Origin: Glaciimonas soli
Lineage (GTDB): Bacteria > Pseudomonadota > Gammaproteobacteria > Burkholderiales > Burkholderiaceae_D
Direction of reading: 5' to 3'
Assembly (NCBI RefSeq): GCF_009497155.1
Contig: NZ_WINI01000009.1
Location: 62,001 to 126,000 of the forward strand
DNA length: 64,000 nucleotides
Part shown: piece by piece, positions 31,197 to 39,271 of the stretch
How positions within the stretch are numbered: the stretch's first letter is position 1
How the letters are laid out: each line of letters begins with the position of its first letter
Translations under genes and position numbers: made by a program
The notes under the pieces: model-generated
Database searches by the model: none
What the model was told of the DNA's origin: nothing
What the model saw: the letters and a program-made list of their open reading frames with translations, nothing else

Positions 31197-32525
31197 ATGA
31201 AAAGACCTTCCCTATTCCATTTATTGTTGTTCATTCTGATATACGGCGGTCTGGCTTTTCTCTGCACAGGGGTGCGAGACGTAAAAATGCTGGCAAGCGT
31301 ATATTGGCCAGCTGGTGGCATTTTACTCGGCACCTTAATGATCAGCCCGATACCTCGCTGGGGTTATTGGCTGGTGCTGGCAGCGGCCTTACATTTTCTT
31401 TCCGGCTTGTTTTTTAGTGACCATGCAACGTTCGTGACCGTCATATTTGTACTGACGAATATCATTTCTATGGCTGTCATCGCCTACATTTGGCAACGAC
31501 AAACAGCACGTCAAAATACCCTTACTCATCCTGTCAGTTTGCTTTGGTTTGTTGGTTTGGTGTTAGTCGTCAGCGTACTCGGCGGTGCCTTCGCCACCAT
31601 TTTCCTCCAAGTTGTAGGCCATCATCATGTTCATCTTTCTCTCTGGCTAACCTGGGCCTTATCTAACGCGCTCGGCTGTTTAATCGGCGCACCGTTAGTA
31701 TTAGCGTGGTCGGATTTTCGCATCAAACGCTCTGGCGGCCCGAGTTGGCAAGATCTTGGTTTGGGAGGCGCATTTTTCCTATTTGCCATCATCAGTACCA
31801 CAGTCGTGTTTTATGGGCCGTTCAGCGTTGCATTATTCGGAACAACGCTGGATGAAGTGACCTACATACCGCTACTATTTGTCGTTTTAGTGGCGATGGT
31901 ATGGGAACAACGTGGCGCAACGCTGGTTCTGGTCCCGTTCGCATTGATCGTAGGTAGTTGCTCATTATTTCAGATCGGCCCATTCTGGCTGACCCAAAGC
32001 TTCAATGGAGAGGCATTGCTAGATGCACAAGGTTACATTGCTGCAGCCGGATTACTAGCGTTGTTAATGGCTGCACTGAGCAGTAATCATCAACGCTCGC
32101 TGCAACAAGCTTCCGCATGGAAAACCCGTTTTGAGGCAGCGCTGTTATCAAGTCGCCATCTGATGTATGAATTAGATCCGCGCGATGAAAAAATCAGTTG
32201 GGGTGGTGATGTCCAAAACTTGCTGGGCATGCCGTCTGAAGAGCTGGAGTCGTTGCAGGATTTTCTTCAACATGTTCATCCAGAAGACCGTCAGATCGTC
32301 ACAGAGCATGTCGGTCTGGCTGACTTGTCCGTCGAATTTGCTGAAGAAGATATCGTCACTCATCACGCTCGTTTCCGTTTTAAAGGCAAAGATGGGCACT
32401 ATCAAACGATCGTCGCCAGCGGCGCACCTATCATTGATTTCGATGGCCAGATTTATAAGGTAGAAGGGCTGCTGTCCCGCGAAGAAACGCCTGCCTTTGT
32501 CCTCCCCCAACAGCCGAAAGGTTAA
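31197..32525 (+). CDS. MASE1-PAS membrane sensor without output domain
   Basis: 442 residues. Residues 1-300 are a MASE1 integral-membrane sensory domain with eight to nine helices (SVYWPAGGILLGTLMISPIPRWGYWLVLAAALHFLSGL is the typical start; WALSNALGCLIGAPLVLAWSD). Residues 315-430 form a PAS_3 domain (FEAALLSSRHLMYELDPRDEKISWGGDVQNLLGMP and the PAC-like RFKGKDGHYQTIVASGAPI). Family members normally end in GGDEF, EAL or kinase domains; none follows, and the stop is clean. The alpha/beta hydrolase gene begins 16 nt later. The ribosome site is poor. Confidence 0.87.
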   Translation: MKRPSLFHLLLFILIYGGLAFLCTGVRDVKMLASVYWPAGGILLGTLMISPIPRWGYWLVLAAALHFLSGLFFSDHATFVTVIFVLTNIISMAVIAYIWQRQTARQNTLTHPVSLLWFVGLVLVVSVLGGAFATIFLQVVGHHHVHLSLWLTWALSNALGCLIGAPLVLAWSDFRIKRSGGPSWQDLGLGGAFFLFAIISTTVVFYGPFSVALFGTTLDEVTYIPLLFVVLVAMVWEQRGATLVLVPFALIVGSCSLFQIGPFWLTQSFNGEALLDAQGYIAAAGLLALLMAALSSNHQRSLQQASAWKTRFEAALLSSRHLMYELDPRDEKISWGGDVQNLLGMPSEELESLQDFLQHVHPEDRQIVTEHVGLADLSVEFAEEDIVTHHARFRFKGKDGHYQTIVASGAPIIDFDGQIYKVEGLLSREETPAFVLPQQPKG

Positions 32526-32540
32526 GGGAAAAAATAGAAC

Positions 32541-33374
32541 ATGGAAGTTACCACTAGCTCGGTCGGTATTCTGCTGGTCCACGGACTAGGCGGCACCCAA
32601 TATGATTTAGGCATGATGGGGAAAATACTTAAGCGTGCGGGTATGGATACGCATACGCTCACCTTGCCAGGACACGCAGGACAGCCCGAAGATTTATTAG
32701 GCGTCACTGCTGAAGACTGGGTGGAAGAGGTGCGCGCAAAATATCGTGAGCTGTTACCACAGTACGACACTTTGCATGTGATGGGCATGTGCATGGGCGC
32801 ACTGCTGGCAATCGAAGTGGTCAAGCAAGAGCGTCACACTAAAGGTCGCCTGATTGCATTAGCACCACCGTTATATCTGGATGGCTGGTCCACCCCTTGG
32901 TATCGCTTTCTGCGCTATTTTGTTTATCGCTTCATGCCAAATACGACCCGTACCATGAAAGTGGAAGAAGAAGAACCATTCGGCGTCAAAAATGAATTGG
33001 TACGCTCCATCATCAAAGCTAAATTTGCCCGCGGCGATAATTTTCATTATCAATGGATACCGCTGTATTGCGTACAGCAAGTTGATCGCTTACGTAAATG
33101 GGTAAAGGAAGGTCTCAACAATATTAGCTGCCCGACGTTGCTAGTCCATGCGCGCGAAGATGAACTGACCAGTTTGCGTTCCTCTGAGTTTTTGCTTAAA
33201 GAAATTGGTGCTCAACACGCCAAATTGGTGGTGCTGGAAAACAGTTATCACATGATTTGCGTCGACAATGACAGGGACCAGGTTGCCGCCTGCGTCCTGG
33301 AACATCTCGGCTGCGATCCCGCATTGGTCAGACCGCGTAAGCGTCGTTCGGACGTGGTGGAAAGTGAAGAGTAA
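32541..33374 (+). CDS. Alpha/beta hydrolase with Cys nucleophile
   Basis: 277 residues, carboxylesterase (Est30/YvaK-like) or monoglyceride-lipase fold. The oxyanion motif LLVHGLGGTQYDLG is at 11-24. The nucleophile elbow reads GMCMG, so Cys84 (codon TGC at 32790) takes the usual Ser place. The acid Asp207 (HAREDELTS) and His237 (NSYHMICVD) complete a triad. A Cys nucleophile is known in dienelactone hydrolases and PHA synthases but is unusual in this esterase branch. It is tightly linked to the MASE1-PAS gene upstream. The substrate is unknown. Confidence 0.85.
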   Translation: MEVTTSSVGILLVHGLGGTQYDLGMMGKILKRAGMDTHTLTLPGHAGQPEDLLGVTAEDWVEEVRAKYRELLPQYDTLHVMGMCMGALLAIEVVKQERHTKGRLIALAPPLYLDGWSTPWYRFLRYFVYRFMPNTTRTMKVEEEEPFGVKNELVRSIIKAKFARGDNFHYQWIPLYCVQQVDRLRKWVKEGLNNISCPTLLVHAREDELTSLRSSEFLLKEIGAQHAKLVVLENSYHMICVDNDRDQVAACVLEHLGCDPALVRPRKRRSDVVESEE

Positions 33375-33418
33375 GTCGGAAAGCGCGACGGCTTTCCGAC
33401 CTGCTTTATTTTTGCTTA

Positions 33419-34924
33419 TCACTCGTCCTTTGCGCCAGCAATCCCCAACTCAGCAATCTTGCGCGTAATCGTATTGCGCCCTATTCCTAAACGTACCGCC
33501 GCATCATTTTTACGACCATGCGTATGTTTCAGCGCAATCTTGATCAATGTCGATTCAAATTGCCGTCCCAAAGCATCCATGACATCGGCATCACCGCGTG
33601 CCAGCATCGTTGCCGCTTCGAACTCCAACAGTTGCAGCCAATTGCCATGATTTTCCGTTGGGGCTGATATCGCTTGTACAACGGGACCAGGTATAGTTGC
33701 AGAAAGTGTGTTCTCTGATGGCTGATCGCGATGATCTATTTCTGTCGTAAATGGCTCAGATGACTGCGTATTTTGCGTCAACAAATCTTGCGGCAAATCC
33801 TTGATTTCTACAGTCTGTCCGGGCGCCATCACTGTGATCCAGTTACACAGATTTTCCAGCTGACGCACATTACCGGGCAATTCCAGGCTGCTCATGAAAT
33901 GCATGGCATTATCTGACATCCGCTTACTTTCGCCACCAAGTTGCTTGGCACTTTGGCTGAGGAAATAACGCGTCAGAATCGGAATATCTTCACGTCGTTC
34001 ACGCAAGCTAGGCAGACGCAGGCGTATCACATTGAGGCGATGATACAAGTCTTCGCGGAACAAGCCTTCGCGCACGCGGGTTTCCAGATTTTGATGGGTT
34101 GCCGCGATGACCCTTACATTGGCTTTAAGTGATTGATGGCCGCCGACACGATAAAAATGGCCGTCGGATAACACGCGCAATAATCGTGTTTGCAAATCAA
34201 ATGGCATGTCGCCAATTTCATCCAAAAACAGTGTGCCACCTTCAGCCTGTTCAAAGCGACCACGGCGCGATGCTTGAGCGCCAGTGAAGGCACCACGCTC
34301 ATGGCCAAACAATTCCGACTCCAGTAAATCTTTGGGAATTGCAGCTGTATTCAACGCGATAAACGGTTGCGATGCGCGTGGACTATGTTTGTGCAAAGCG
34401 CGCGCAACCAGTTCTTTCCCGGTACCGGACTCACCAGTAATGAGCACGGTTACATTCGATTGCGATAGCCGTCCAATGGCGCGAAACACATCTTGCATGG
34501 CTGGTGCTTGCCCCAAAATTTCCGGCGTTTGCGTAGCATCTTGCTCGACATTTATTTCGCGCAGGCTTTCAGTCAATGCACGACGGATTAACTCTACGGC
34601 TTTATCCAAGTCAAAAGGTTTCGCCAGATATTCAAATGCACCACCTTGGAACGCTGCAACAGCCGAATCCAGATCAGAAAAAGCGGTGATGATAATCACT
34701 GGCACGCCTGGATGTTTGGCTTTAATAGTCTGCAATAATTCCAGACCCGATGCGCCCGGCATGCGAATATCGGATACCAATACTTGTGGTGTGCTGACTT
34801 GCAAAGCTTCCATTGCATCGCGTGCATTAGAAAAGCTTTTAGTGACCAGATTCTCGCGTGCCAAGGCTTTTTCCAACACCCAGCGGATTGATTCATCGTC
34901 GTCCACGATCCAGATTGGTTTCAT
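33419..34924 (-). CDS. glnG: Nitrogen regulator NtrC (sigma-54 activator)
   Basis: Response regulator that activates sigma-54 promoters under nitrogen limitation, 501 residues. It has a receiver domain (1-120) with phospho-acceptor Asp52 (LVSDIRMPG) and Lys in AKPFD, then an AAA+ domain (about 138-370) with Walker A GESGTGKE at 164-171 and the sigma-54-contacting GAFTGA at 211-216. A Fis-type helix-turn-helix forms the end ([25 protein letters not shown]). It lies downstream of the kinase gene with a 160-nt gap filled mostly by a REP-like repeat. It probably binds the glnA upstream sites at 38760-38839. Confidence 0.97.
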   Translation of the reverse strand: MKPIWIVDDDESIRWVLEKALARENLVTKSFSNARDAMEALQVSTPQVLVSDIRMPGASGLELLQTIKAKHPGVPVIIITAFSDLDSAVAAFQGGAFEYLAKPFDLDKAVELIRRALTESLREINVEQDATQTPEILGQAPAMQDVFRAIGRLSQSNVTVLITGESGTGKELVARALHKHSPRASQPFIALNTAAIPKDLLESELFGHERGAFTGAQASRRGRFEQAEGGTLFLDEIGDMPFDLQTRLLRVLSDGHFYRVGGHQSLKANVRVIAATHQNLETRVREGLFREDLYHRLNVIRLRLPSLRERREDIPILTRYFLSQSAKQLGGESKRMSDNAMHFMSSLELPGNVRQLENLCNWITVMAPGQTVEIKDLPQDLLTQNTQSSEPFTTEIDHRDQPSENTLSATIPGPVVQAISAPTENHGNWLQLLEFEAATMLARGDADVMDALGRQFESTLIKIALKHTHGRKNDAAVRLGIGRNTITRKIAELGIAGAKDE

Positions 34925-34953
34925 ATTTTCCCTGCAAATTTCATGCTTTTAAG

Positions 34954-35071
34954 TCCTTCTCCCGCAAGCCGGAGAAGGGTTGGGATGGAGGTTCATGCGA
35001 TCCGCAGTTTTGGTAAAACCGCGGTCAGCAACGCCCCTCACCCTAGCCCTCTCCCGTCTGCGAGAGAGGGG
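34954..35071. repeat. REP-like composite repeat (CTCTCCC family) between ntrB and ntrC
   Basis: Two stems, TCCTTCTCC/GGAGAAGGG (34954-34979) and CCCTCTCCC-GTCTGCG-AGAGAGGGG (35046-35071), are separated by a spacer containing TAAAACCGCGGTCAGCAACG. That spacer and CCCCTCACCCTAGCCC match the copy in the pnt operon. It occupies most of the ntrB-ntrC gap and could act as an attenuator or mRNA-stabilising stem. Confidence 0.8.
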
Positions 35072-35084
35072 ACTAAACAAATAT

Positions 35085-36179
35085 TTACGGCAACGGTATC
35101 AACACCCGAAAATCGGTACAACCCGGTTGGCTTTCGCATTCGATCACACCCATATGCTGCTGCACAAACGTCTGCGCCAAAGTCAGCCCCAAACCGCTGC
35201 CACCTTCACGCCCCGATACCAGGGGATAAAAGATTCTCTCCTGAATATCGACAGGGATGCCCGGTCCATTGTCAATGATATGCAAGTCTAGTGCCAGCCG
35301 GTAGCGCACCTTGCTGAGCGTGACTTGGCGCAGCACTCTGGTTTGAAAAATGAGCTCTGCATCGCCAGCTTGTATCCGCTCAGATAAGGCTTGCGCTGCG
35401 TTGTGCGCGATGTTGAGCACAGCTTGTATCAGTTGTTCTTTATCGCCCCGAAATTGCGGGATCGACAAATCGTAATCACGCTTGATGGTCAACCCAACCG
35501 GGAACTCTGCCACGATCAAACTGCGCACACGCTCGCACACTTCATGAATATTCACATCACCAACAATGTGCGCCAGACGGTGCGGCGCCAGCAAGCGATC
35601 CACCAAGGTTTGCAGTCGATCAGCCTCTTTGATAATCACTTGCGTATATTCGCGTAATTCTTTGAGATGCCGCTCCGGCAATTCCAACTCCAGCAATTGT
35701 GCCGCGCCACGGATACCACCCAATGGGTTTTTGATTTCATGCGCAAGATTGCGTATCAACTCTTTATTGACCTGACTCTGATCCATCAAGCGTTCTTCAC
35801 GCTCCAGCTTCAACTGCTGCACATTTTCACGCAGCTCTATCAACACCGGCGTTGCGGCATGATCGAGTGCGGTAGTGATGCTATCGACCCACAGGGATTC
35901 GCGTCCGAAGCGCTCAAGTATCAAATCCTGACGCACATCATCAAACTGGTGCGCCAATGCTTGTTGGAATAATGCGGCTAATAATTCCCCGTTCGAAAAC
36001 AATTCCTCCAGCTTTTGGCCGATCAGAATTTTGCAGGAGCTCTCCAGTAAATTCTCTGCCGCCGGATTGACATAGACGATACGTCCTTGCGGATCTAACA
36101 ACAGCACCGCCGAGGCTAATAATTCAAGGCCATCTGTTGCCATTAATGTTGAGGACAAGCCGGCGGGTTTTGTAGGCAT
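35085..36179 (-). CDS. glnL: Nitrogen regulator sensor kinase NtrB
   Basis: Histidine kinase/phosphatase controlling NtrC in response to PII, 364 residues from ATG 36179. An N-terminal PAS domain (about 15-120, AVLLLDPQGRIVYVNPAAENLLESS) precedes the HisKA H-box LIRNLAHEIKNPLGGIRGA with His147. The N, G1 and G2 boxes of the ATPase domain follow (NIAHNAAQAL, DNGPGIP, SGREGGSGLGLTLAQTFVQQH). The ribosome site is weak; a longer frame from TTG 36257 lies in a terminator and is rejected. No sensor transmembrane segment, as expected for NtrB. Confidence 0.96.
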   Translation of the reverse strand: MPTKPAGLSSTLMATDGLELLASAVLLLDPQGRIVYVNPAAENLLESSCKILIGQKLEELFSNGELLAALFQQALAHQFDDVRQDLILERFGRESLWVDSITTALDHAATPVLIELRENVQQLKLEREERLMDQSQVNKELIRNLAHEIKNPLGGIRGAAQLLELELPERHLKELREYTQVIIKEADRLQTLVDRLLAPHRLAHIVGDVNIHEVCERVRSLIVAEFPVGLTIKRDYDLSIPQFRGDKEQLIQAVLNIAHNAAQALSERIQAGDAELIFQTRVLRQVTLSKVRYRLALDLHIIDNGPGIPVDIQERIFYPLVSGREGGSGLGLTLAQTFVQQHMGVIECESQPGCTDFRVLIPLP

Positions 36180-36254
36180 GGAATCTTTGAGAGGAATTAA
36201 GCCCGTATCCACAGGCTGGGGAAGATACGAATATAGCGCAGCTTCTAGTGTAGC

Positions 36255-36284
36255 CAAAAAACAAAGGCCGCATCAGCGGCCTTT
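36255..36284 (-). terminator. Rho-independent terminator
   Basis: AAAGGCCGC/GCGGCCTTT stem (36263-36284). On the minus strand it is followed by TTTGTTTTTT. It ends the DUF4124 gene and precedes glnL. Confidence 0.85.
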
Positions 36285-36356
36285 TATACTAAGCAAGGTT
36301 GATACCATGCTTGAACATTATTTACTTACGATTTTGCGGAAATGCTATTTCCATTT

Positions 36357-36866
36357 CTATTTCGCTAACTCGCGATTCAAAGCATCAATATCTTGCTGCG
36401 TGCGATTGATGTCATCTTTCATGGTTGCCACGCGTTCTTGATATTTAGCGTAATTATGTTCGTTGCCTTGACGCTCAGGCGCGCCGTTGTTGTACACACT
36501 TTGCAAATCTGCCATTTTTTTCTGTTTTGCAGCTAATTCATCCTGCAAAATCTGACGACGGTCATCATCACGTTTCTTTTGCGTCCCGCCATCAACTTTA
36601 GGGAAGTCACTCGGTGTCGCCGGCGTGGCCGATGCTGCTCTGCGCGCGGTATTATCGCCAGAAGATGGTGCTTTATCATGCGTGATTGTCAGTGCCGGCA
36701 AATCCGCTTTTTTACAGCCTTTGGTGTCGCCGGTGTTTTTGTATTCTTTAACGCCGTTACTCTCGCACACATAAACTGTACTTTGAGCATGCGCCGCACT
36801 ATTAACCAAAAAACATGCATTTAATGCGATTAAAATCGGGAGCAAACGCTTCATAAGCTCTTTCAT
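36357..36866 (-). CDS. DUF4124 periplasmic protein with coiled coil
   Basis: 169 residues. A signal peptide (MKELMKRLLPILIALNACFLVNSAAHA) precedes a DUF4124-like N-terminal fold (STVYVCESNGVKEYKNTGDTKGCKKADLP, two Cys). A low-complexity linker and a charged helix (about 105-169, RRQILQDELAAKQKKMADL and INRTQQDIDALNREL) likely form a coiled coil. DUF4124 proteins are frequently found between glnA and ntrBC in betaproteobacteria, as here; their role is unknown. Confidence 0.85.
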   Translation of the reverse strand: MKELMKRLLPILIALNACFLVNSAAHAQSTVYVCESNGVKEYKNTGDTKGCKKADLPALTITHDKAPSSGDNTARRAASATPATPSDFPKVDGGTQKKRDDDRRQILQDELAAKQKKMADLQSVYNNGAPERQGNEHNYAKYQERVATMKDDINRTQQDIDALNRELAK

Positions 36867-37003
36867 AGACTCTCTTCTTATTCATAGGGGTAAATCAAAA
36901 CAGCAGTTTATGCCAAATCCTATGGCATTGACAAACCCATACTGCAAAAATGATAGTTTCTTTGTGGAAATTTAATATTGCTATCAACAGACGCCTAAAT
37001 AAC

Positions 37004-37040
37004 CATAAAAAAAGGGCAGAAAAACAATTTTCTGCCCTTT
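37004..37040 (-). terminator. Rho-independent terminator of glnA
   Basis: The stem AAAGGGCAGAAAA/TTTTCTGCCCTTT (37011-37040) is followed on the minus strand by a T-rich run, 50 nt past the glnA stop. Confidence 0.93.
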
Positions 37041-37092
37041 CAAATAGATGATTTTCACTTACGAAAAAATCATCATGTAGTCGCTTTTCTGC

Positions 37093-38508
37093 TTATACCG
37101 AATAGTACATATCAAATTCGATAGGATGCGGAACCATGCGCATACGTTGTACTTCTTGTTGCTTCAATTCCAGATAAGCATCAATCATGCTGTCGCTGAA
37201 AACGCCGCCGCGTGTCAAGAATTCGCGATCTTTGTTCAATGCATCCAACGCTTCTTCCAGCGATGAACACACAGTTGGGATCAACTTGTCTTCTTCTGGT
37301 GGCAAGTGGTACAGATCTTTCGATGCTGCTTCGCCCGGATGAATCTTGTTTTGTACGCCGTCCAGACCTGCCATCAACAACGCAGCGAAACACAGGTACG
37401 GATTTGCCAGTGGATCTGGGAAACGCGTTTCGATACGACGACCTTTTGGATTCGGCACGTGCGGAATACGGATAGATGCCGAACGGTTACGTGCTGAATA
37501 CGCCAGTTTAACTGGTGCTTCATAGCCTGGAACCAGACGCTTGTACGAGTTAGTACCTGGGTTGGTAATCGCGTTCAATGCTTTAGCGTGCTTGATGATA
37601 CCGCCGATGTAGTACAGAGCGAAATCAGACAAGCCTGCATAGCCGTCGCCAGCGAACAAGTTTTTACCGTCTTTCCATACTGATTGATGCACGTGCATAC
37701 CCGAACCGTTATCGCCGAAAATTGGCTTAGGCATGAAAGTAGCTGTCTTGCCGTATGTGTGCGCAACGTTCCAGATCACATACTTCATGTTTTGCGTCCA
37801 GTCAGCACGCTCAACCAACGTCGAGAATTTCGTGCCGATTTCATTTTGACCGGCGCCAGCAACTTCATGATGATGCACTTCAACTGGAATGCCTAGCGAT
37901 TCCAGGATCAAGCACATTTCCGAACGCATGTCCTGGAAGCTATCCACTGGTGGTACTGGGAAATAGCCGCCTTTGACGCGTGGACGATGCCCAGAATTGC
38001 CGCCTTCAATCTTGGCAGCGCTGCTCCAAGGACCTTCTTGTGAACCGATCTTGACGAAGCAGCCGGCCATATCTTCGCCCCAGCGTACATCGTCGAAAAT
38101 AAAGAATTCTGGCTCTGGACCGAAGTAAGCAGTATCGCCCAAACCGGATGCTTTCAGATACGCTTCAGCGCGTTTAGCGATAGAACGTGGGTCACGGTCG
38201 TAACCTTTACCGTCTGATGGCTCGATTACATCACATTGCATGAACAATGTGGTTTCTTCCATGAACGGATCGATATTGGCAGTGTTTGGATCTGGCATCA
38301 AGATCATGTCCGACGCTTCAATACCCTTCCAACCAGCGATAGAAGAACCATCAAAAGCATGACCGGATTCAAATTTATCGATATCGAAATGCGAAACAGG
38401 GACAGTCACGTGCTGTTCTTTACCCTTGGTATCGGCAAAACGAAAATCGACAAACTTCACTTCATTGTCTTTCACCATCTTCAAAACTTCTACGGCCGTC
38501 ATTGCCAT
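37093..38508 (-). CDS. glnA: Glutamine synthetase, type I
   Basis: ATP-dependent ligation of ammonia to glutamate in the cytoplasm, dodecameric. 471 residues with beta-Grasp and catalytic domains. Motifs include [22 protein letters not shown], the metal/ATP site [35 protein letters not shown], and the adenylylation site [10 protein letters not shown] with Tyr400, so it is the GSI-beta type controlled by GlnE. Upstream are a sigma-54 promoter and three NtrC-like sites. Next downstream are DUF4124, ntrB and ntrC genes on the same strand, separated by terminators. Confidence 0.98.
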   Translation of the reverse strand: MAMTAVEVLKMVKDNEVKFVDFRFADTKGKEQHVTVPVSHFDIDKFESGHAFDGSSIAGWKGIEASDMILMPDPNTANIDPFMEETTLFMQCDVIEPSDGKGYDRDPRSIAKRAEAYLKASGLGDTAYFGPEPEFFIFDDVRWGEDMAGCFVKIGSQEGPWSSAAKIEGGNSGHRPRVKGGYFPVPPVDSFQDMRSEMCLILESLGIPVEVHHHEVAGAGQNEIGTKFSTLVERADWTQNMKYVIWNVAHTYGKTATFMPKPIFGDNGSGMHVHQSVWKDGKNLFAGDGYAGLSDFALYYIGGIIKHAKALNAITNPGTNSYKRLVPGYEAPVKLAYSARNRSASIRIPHVPNPKGRRIETRFPDPLANPYLCFAALLMAGLDGVQNKIHPGEAASKDLYHLPPEEDKLIPTVCSSLEEALDALNKDREFLTRGGVFSDSMIDAYLELKQQEVQRMRMVPHPIEFDMYYSV

Positions 38509-38615
38509 GTGGATCTCCTAAGTGTTCAAAAAATTGCAGATAAGTATACTGCCCAATACCGCATTAAAAATCTGTACCGAAAAATCATACTGCTTATGCT
38601 CAACCTTGGATGATA

Positions 38616-38630
38616 GCAGAATCCATGCCA
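38616..38630 (-). promoter_or_regulatory. Sigma-54 (-24/-12) promoter of glnA
   Basis: The minus strand reads TGGCATGGATTCTGC, matching TGGCAC-N5-TTGC with GG and GC exactly 12 nt apart. It puts the transcription start near 38604, about 96 nt before the glnA ATG. Tandem NtrC-like sites upstream support the call. Confidence 0.75.
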
Positions 38631-38759
38631 CCATCCGCCAGCAGCATCTCAAGCCTGAGCTGAGCCTGTTTTCGCAATGATTTCCCGCATTATTAACTGA
38701 ACGGAGAGCGGAACCGATCAATATCAATGCCAACTCGACCCTATTTCAATCGCCATTTA

Positions 38760-38776
38760 TGCACCGATAAAGTGCA
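38760..38776. promoter_or_regulatory. NtrC-like binding site 1
   Basis: TGCACCGATAAAGTGCA matches the NtrC consensus TGCACC-N5-GGTGCA at 11 of 12 fixed positions. Centre about 140 nt upstream of the sigma-54 promoter, a normal enhancer distance. Confidence 0.72.
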
Positions 38777-38785
38777 TAAAAAAAT

Positions 38786-38823
38786 AAAGCATCATTTAGG
38801 TGCATTTCCTAAAATGATGCTTT
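38786..38823 (-). terminator. Terminator hairpin overlapping NtrC-like site 2
   Basis: AAAGCATCATTTAGG pairs with CCTAAAATGATGCTTT, and the minus strand continues into TTTATTTTTTTAT. It ends the 88-residue gene that stops at 38875. Its left arm contains the second NtrC-like site. Confidence 0.75.
38788..38804. promoter_or_regulatory. NtrC-like binding site 2
   Basis: The minus strand reads TGCACCTAAATGATGCT, an intact left half with a degenerate right half. Spacing to site 1 is 28 nt centre to centre. Confidence 0.55.
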
Positions 38824-38839
38824 GCTCGTTTTTGGTGCA
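38823..38839. promoter_or_regulatory. NtrC-like binding site 3
   Basis: The minus strand reads TGCACCAAAAACGAGCA, an intact left half and a partial right half, 35 nt from site 2. Confidence 0.5.
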
Positions 38840-38874
38840 TTAATGAAAAATGCAATATTAACAATAATTTTCTA

Positions 38875-39141
38875 TCAAGCTTCCAGGCCTTTATTCAGCA
38901 AATCAGCAACCAACTGGTTGAGGTCTAATTCGCGCTCTTTCGCCAATGTTTGTAGCTGCTGCACCAAGGCGCCGTTGAGTTTGACTGCAAACGGCACCAG
39001 CCCTGCAGCCTGATCAAGCCTGCGCTGCTCACGTTTATCGATTACTGGTACGGCACTGTTGCCAAAATTGGCGCCGCCAGGGGCGGGCATTTTACCCATC
39101 AGCTTCTTGGCGTCGCTCTTTGCCATTCCGGTCTTTTTCAT
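38875..39141 (-). CDS. Small conserved protein, possible ribbon-helix-helix
   Basis: 88 residues. A basic, Gly/Pro-rich N-terminus (MKKTGMAKSDAKKLMGKMPAPGG) precedes VPFAVKLNGALVQQLQTLAKERELDLNQLVADLLNKGLEA. That second part has the strand-helix-helix look of CopG/Arc-type DNA-binding proteins (one beta strand, then two helices ending in a Leu-rich stretch). AGGA lies 8 nt before the ATG. No toxin gene is next to it. The fold is inferred from pattern only. Confidence 0.6.
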   Translation of the reverse strand: MKKTGMAKSDAKKLMGKMPAPGGANFGNSAVPVIDKREQRRLDQAAGLVPFAVKLNGALVQQLQTLAKERELDLNQLVADLLNKGLEA

Positions 39142-39232
39142 TATTGCTATCCTGGTTGGTATTCATTTGTTGTGGTCGTGCAGTATACGCTGGACTACCA
39201 AGTAGTGACAGTTTCCCCTTCATTAGCTTTAC

Positions 39233-39260
39233 CCCCTTCTCCCGCAGACTGGAGAAGGGG
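39233..39260 (-). repeat. REP-like hairpin (CTTCTCC family)
   Basis: Perfect arms CCCCTTCTCC/GGAGAAGGGG around CGCAGACT. It lies 12 nt after the stop of the S46 peptidase gene and could serve as its terminator. It resembles the first stem of the composite repeats at 14529 and 34954. Confidence 0.75.
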
Positions 39261-39271
39261 CATCAACAAAT

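Larger units (their letters stand above)
38509..38874. other. glnA regulatory region
   Basis: 366 bases between glnA and a small gene, both on the minus strand. It holds a sigma-54 promoter (38616-38630), three 17-bp NtrC-like sites (38760-38839) and the terminator hairpin of the upstream gene. Details are in the separate entries. Confidence 0.75.
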
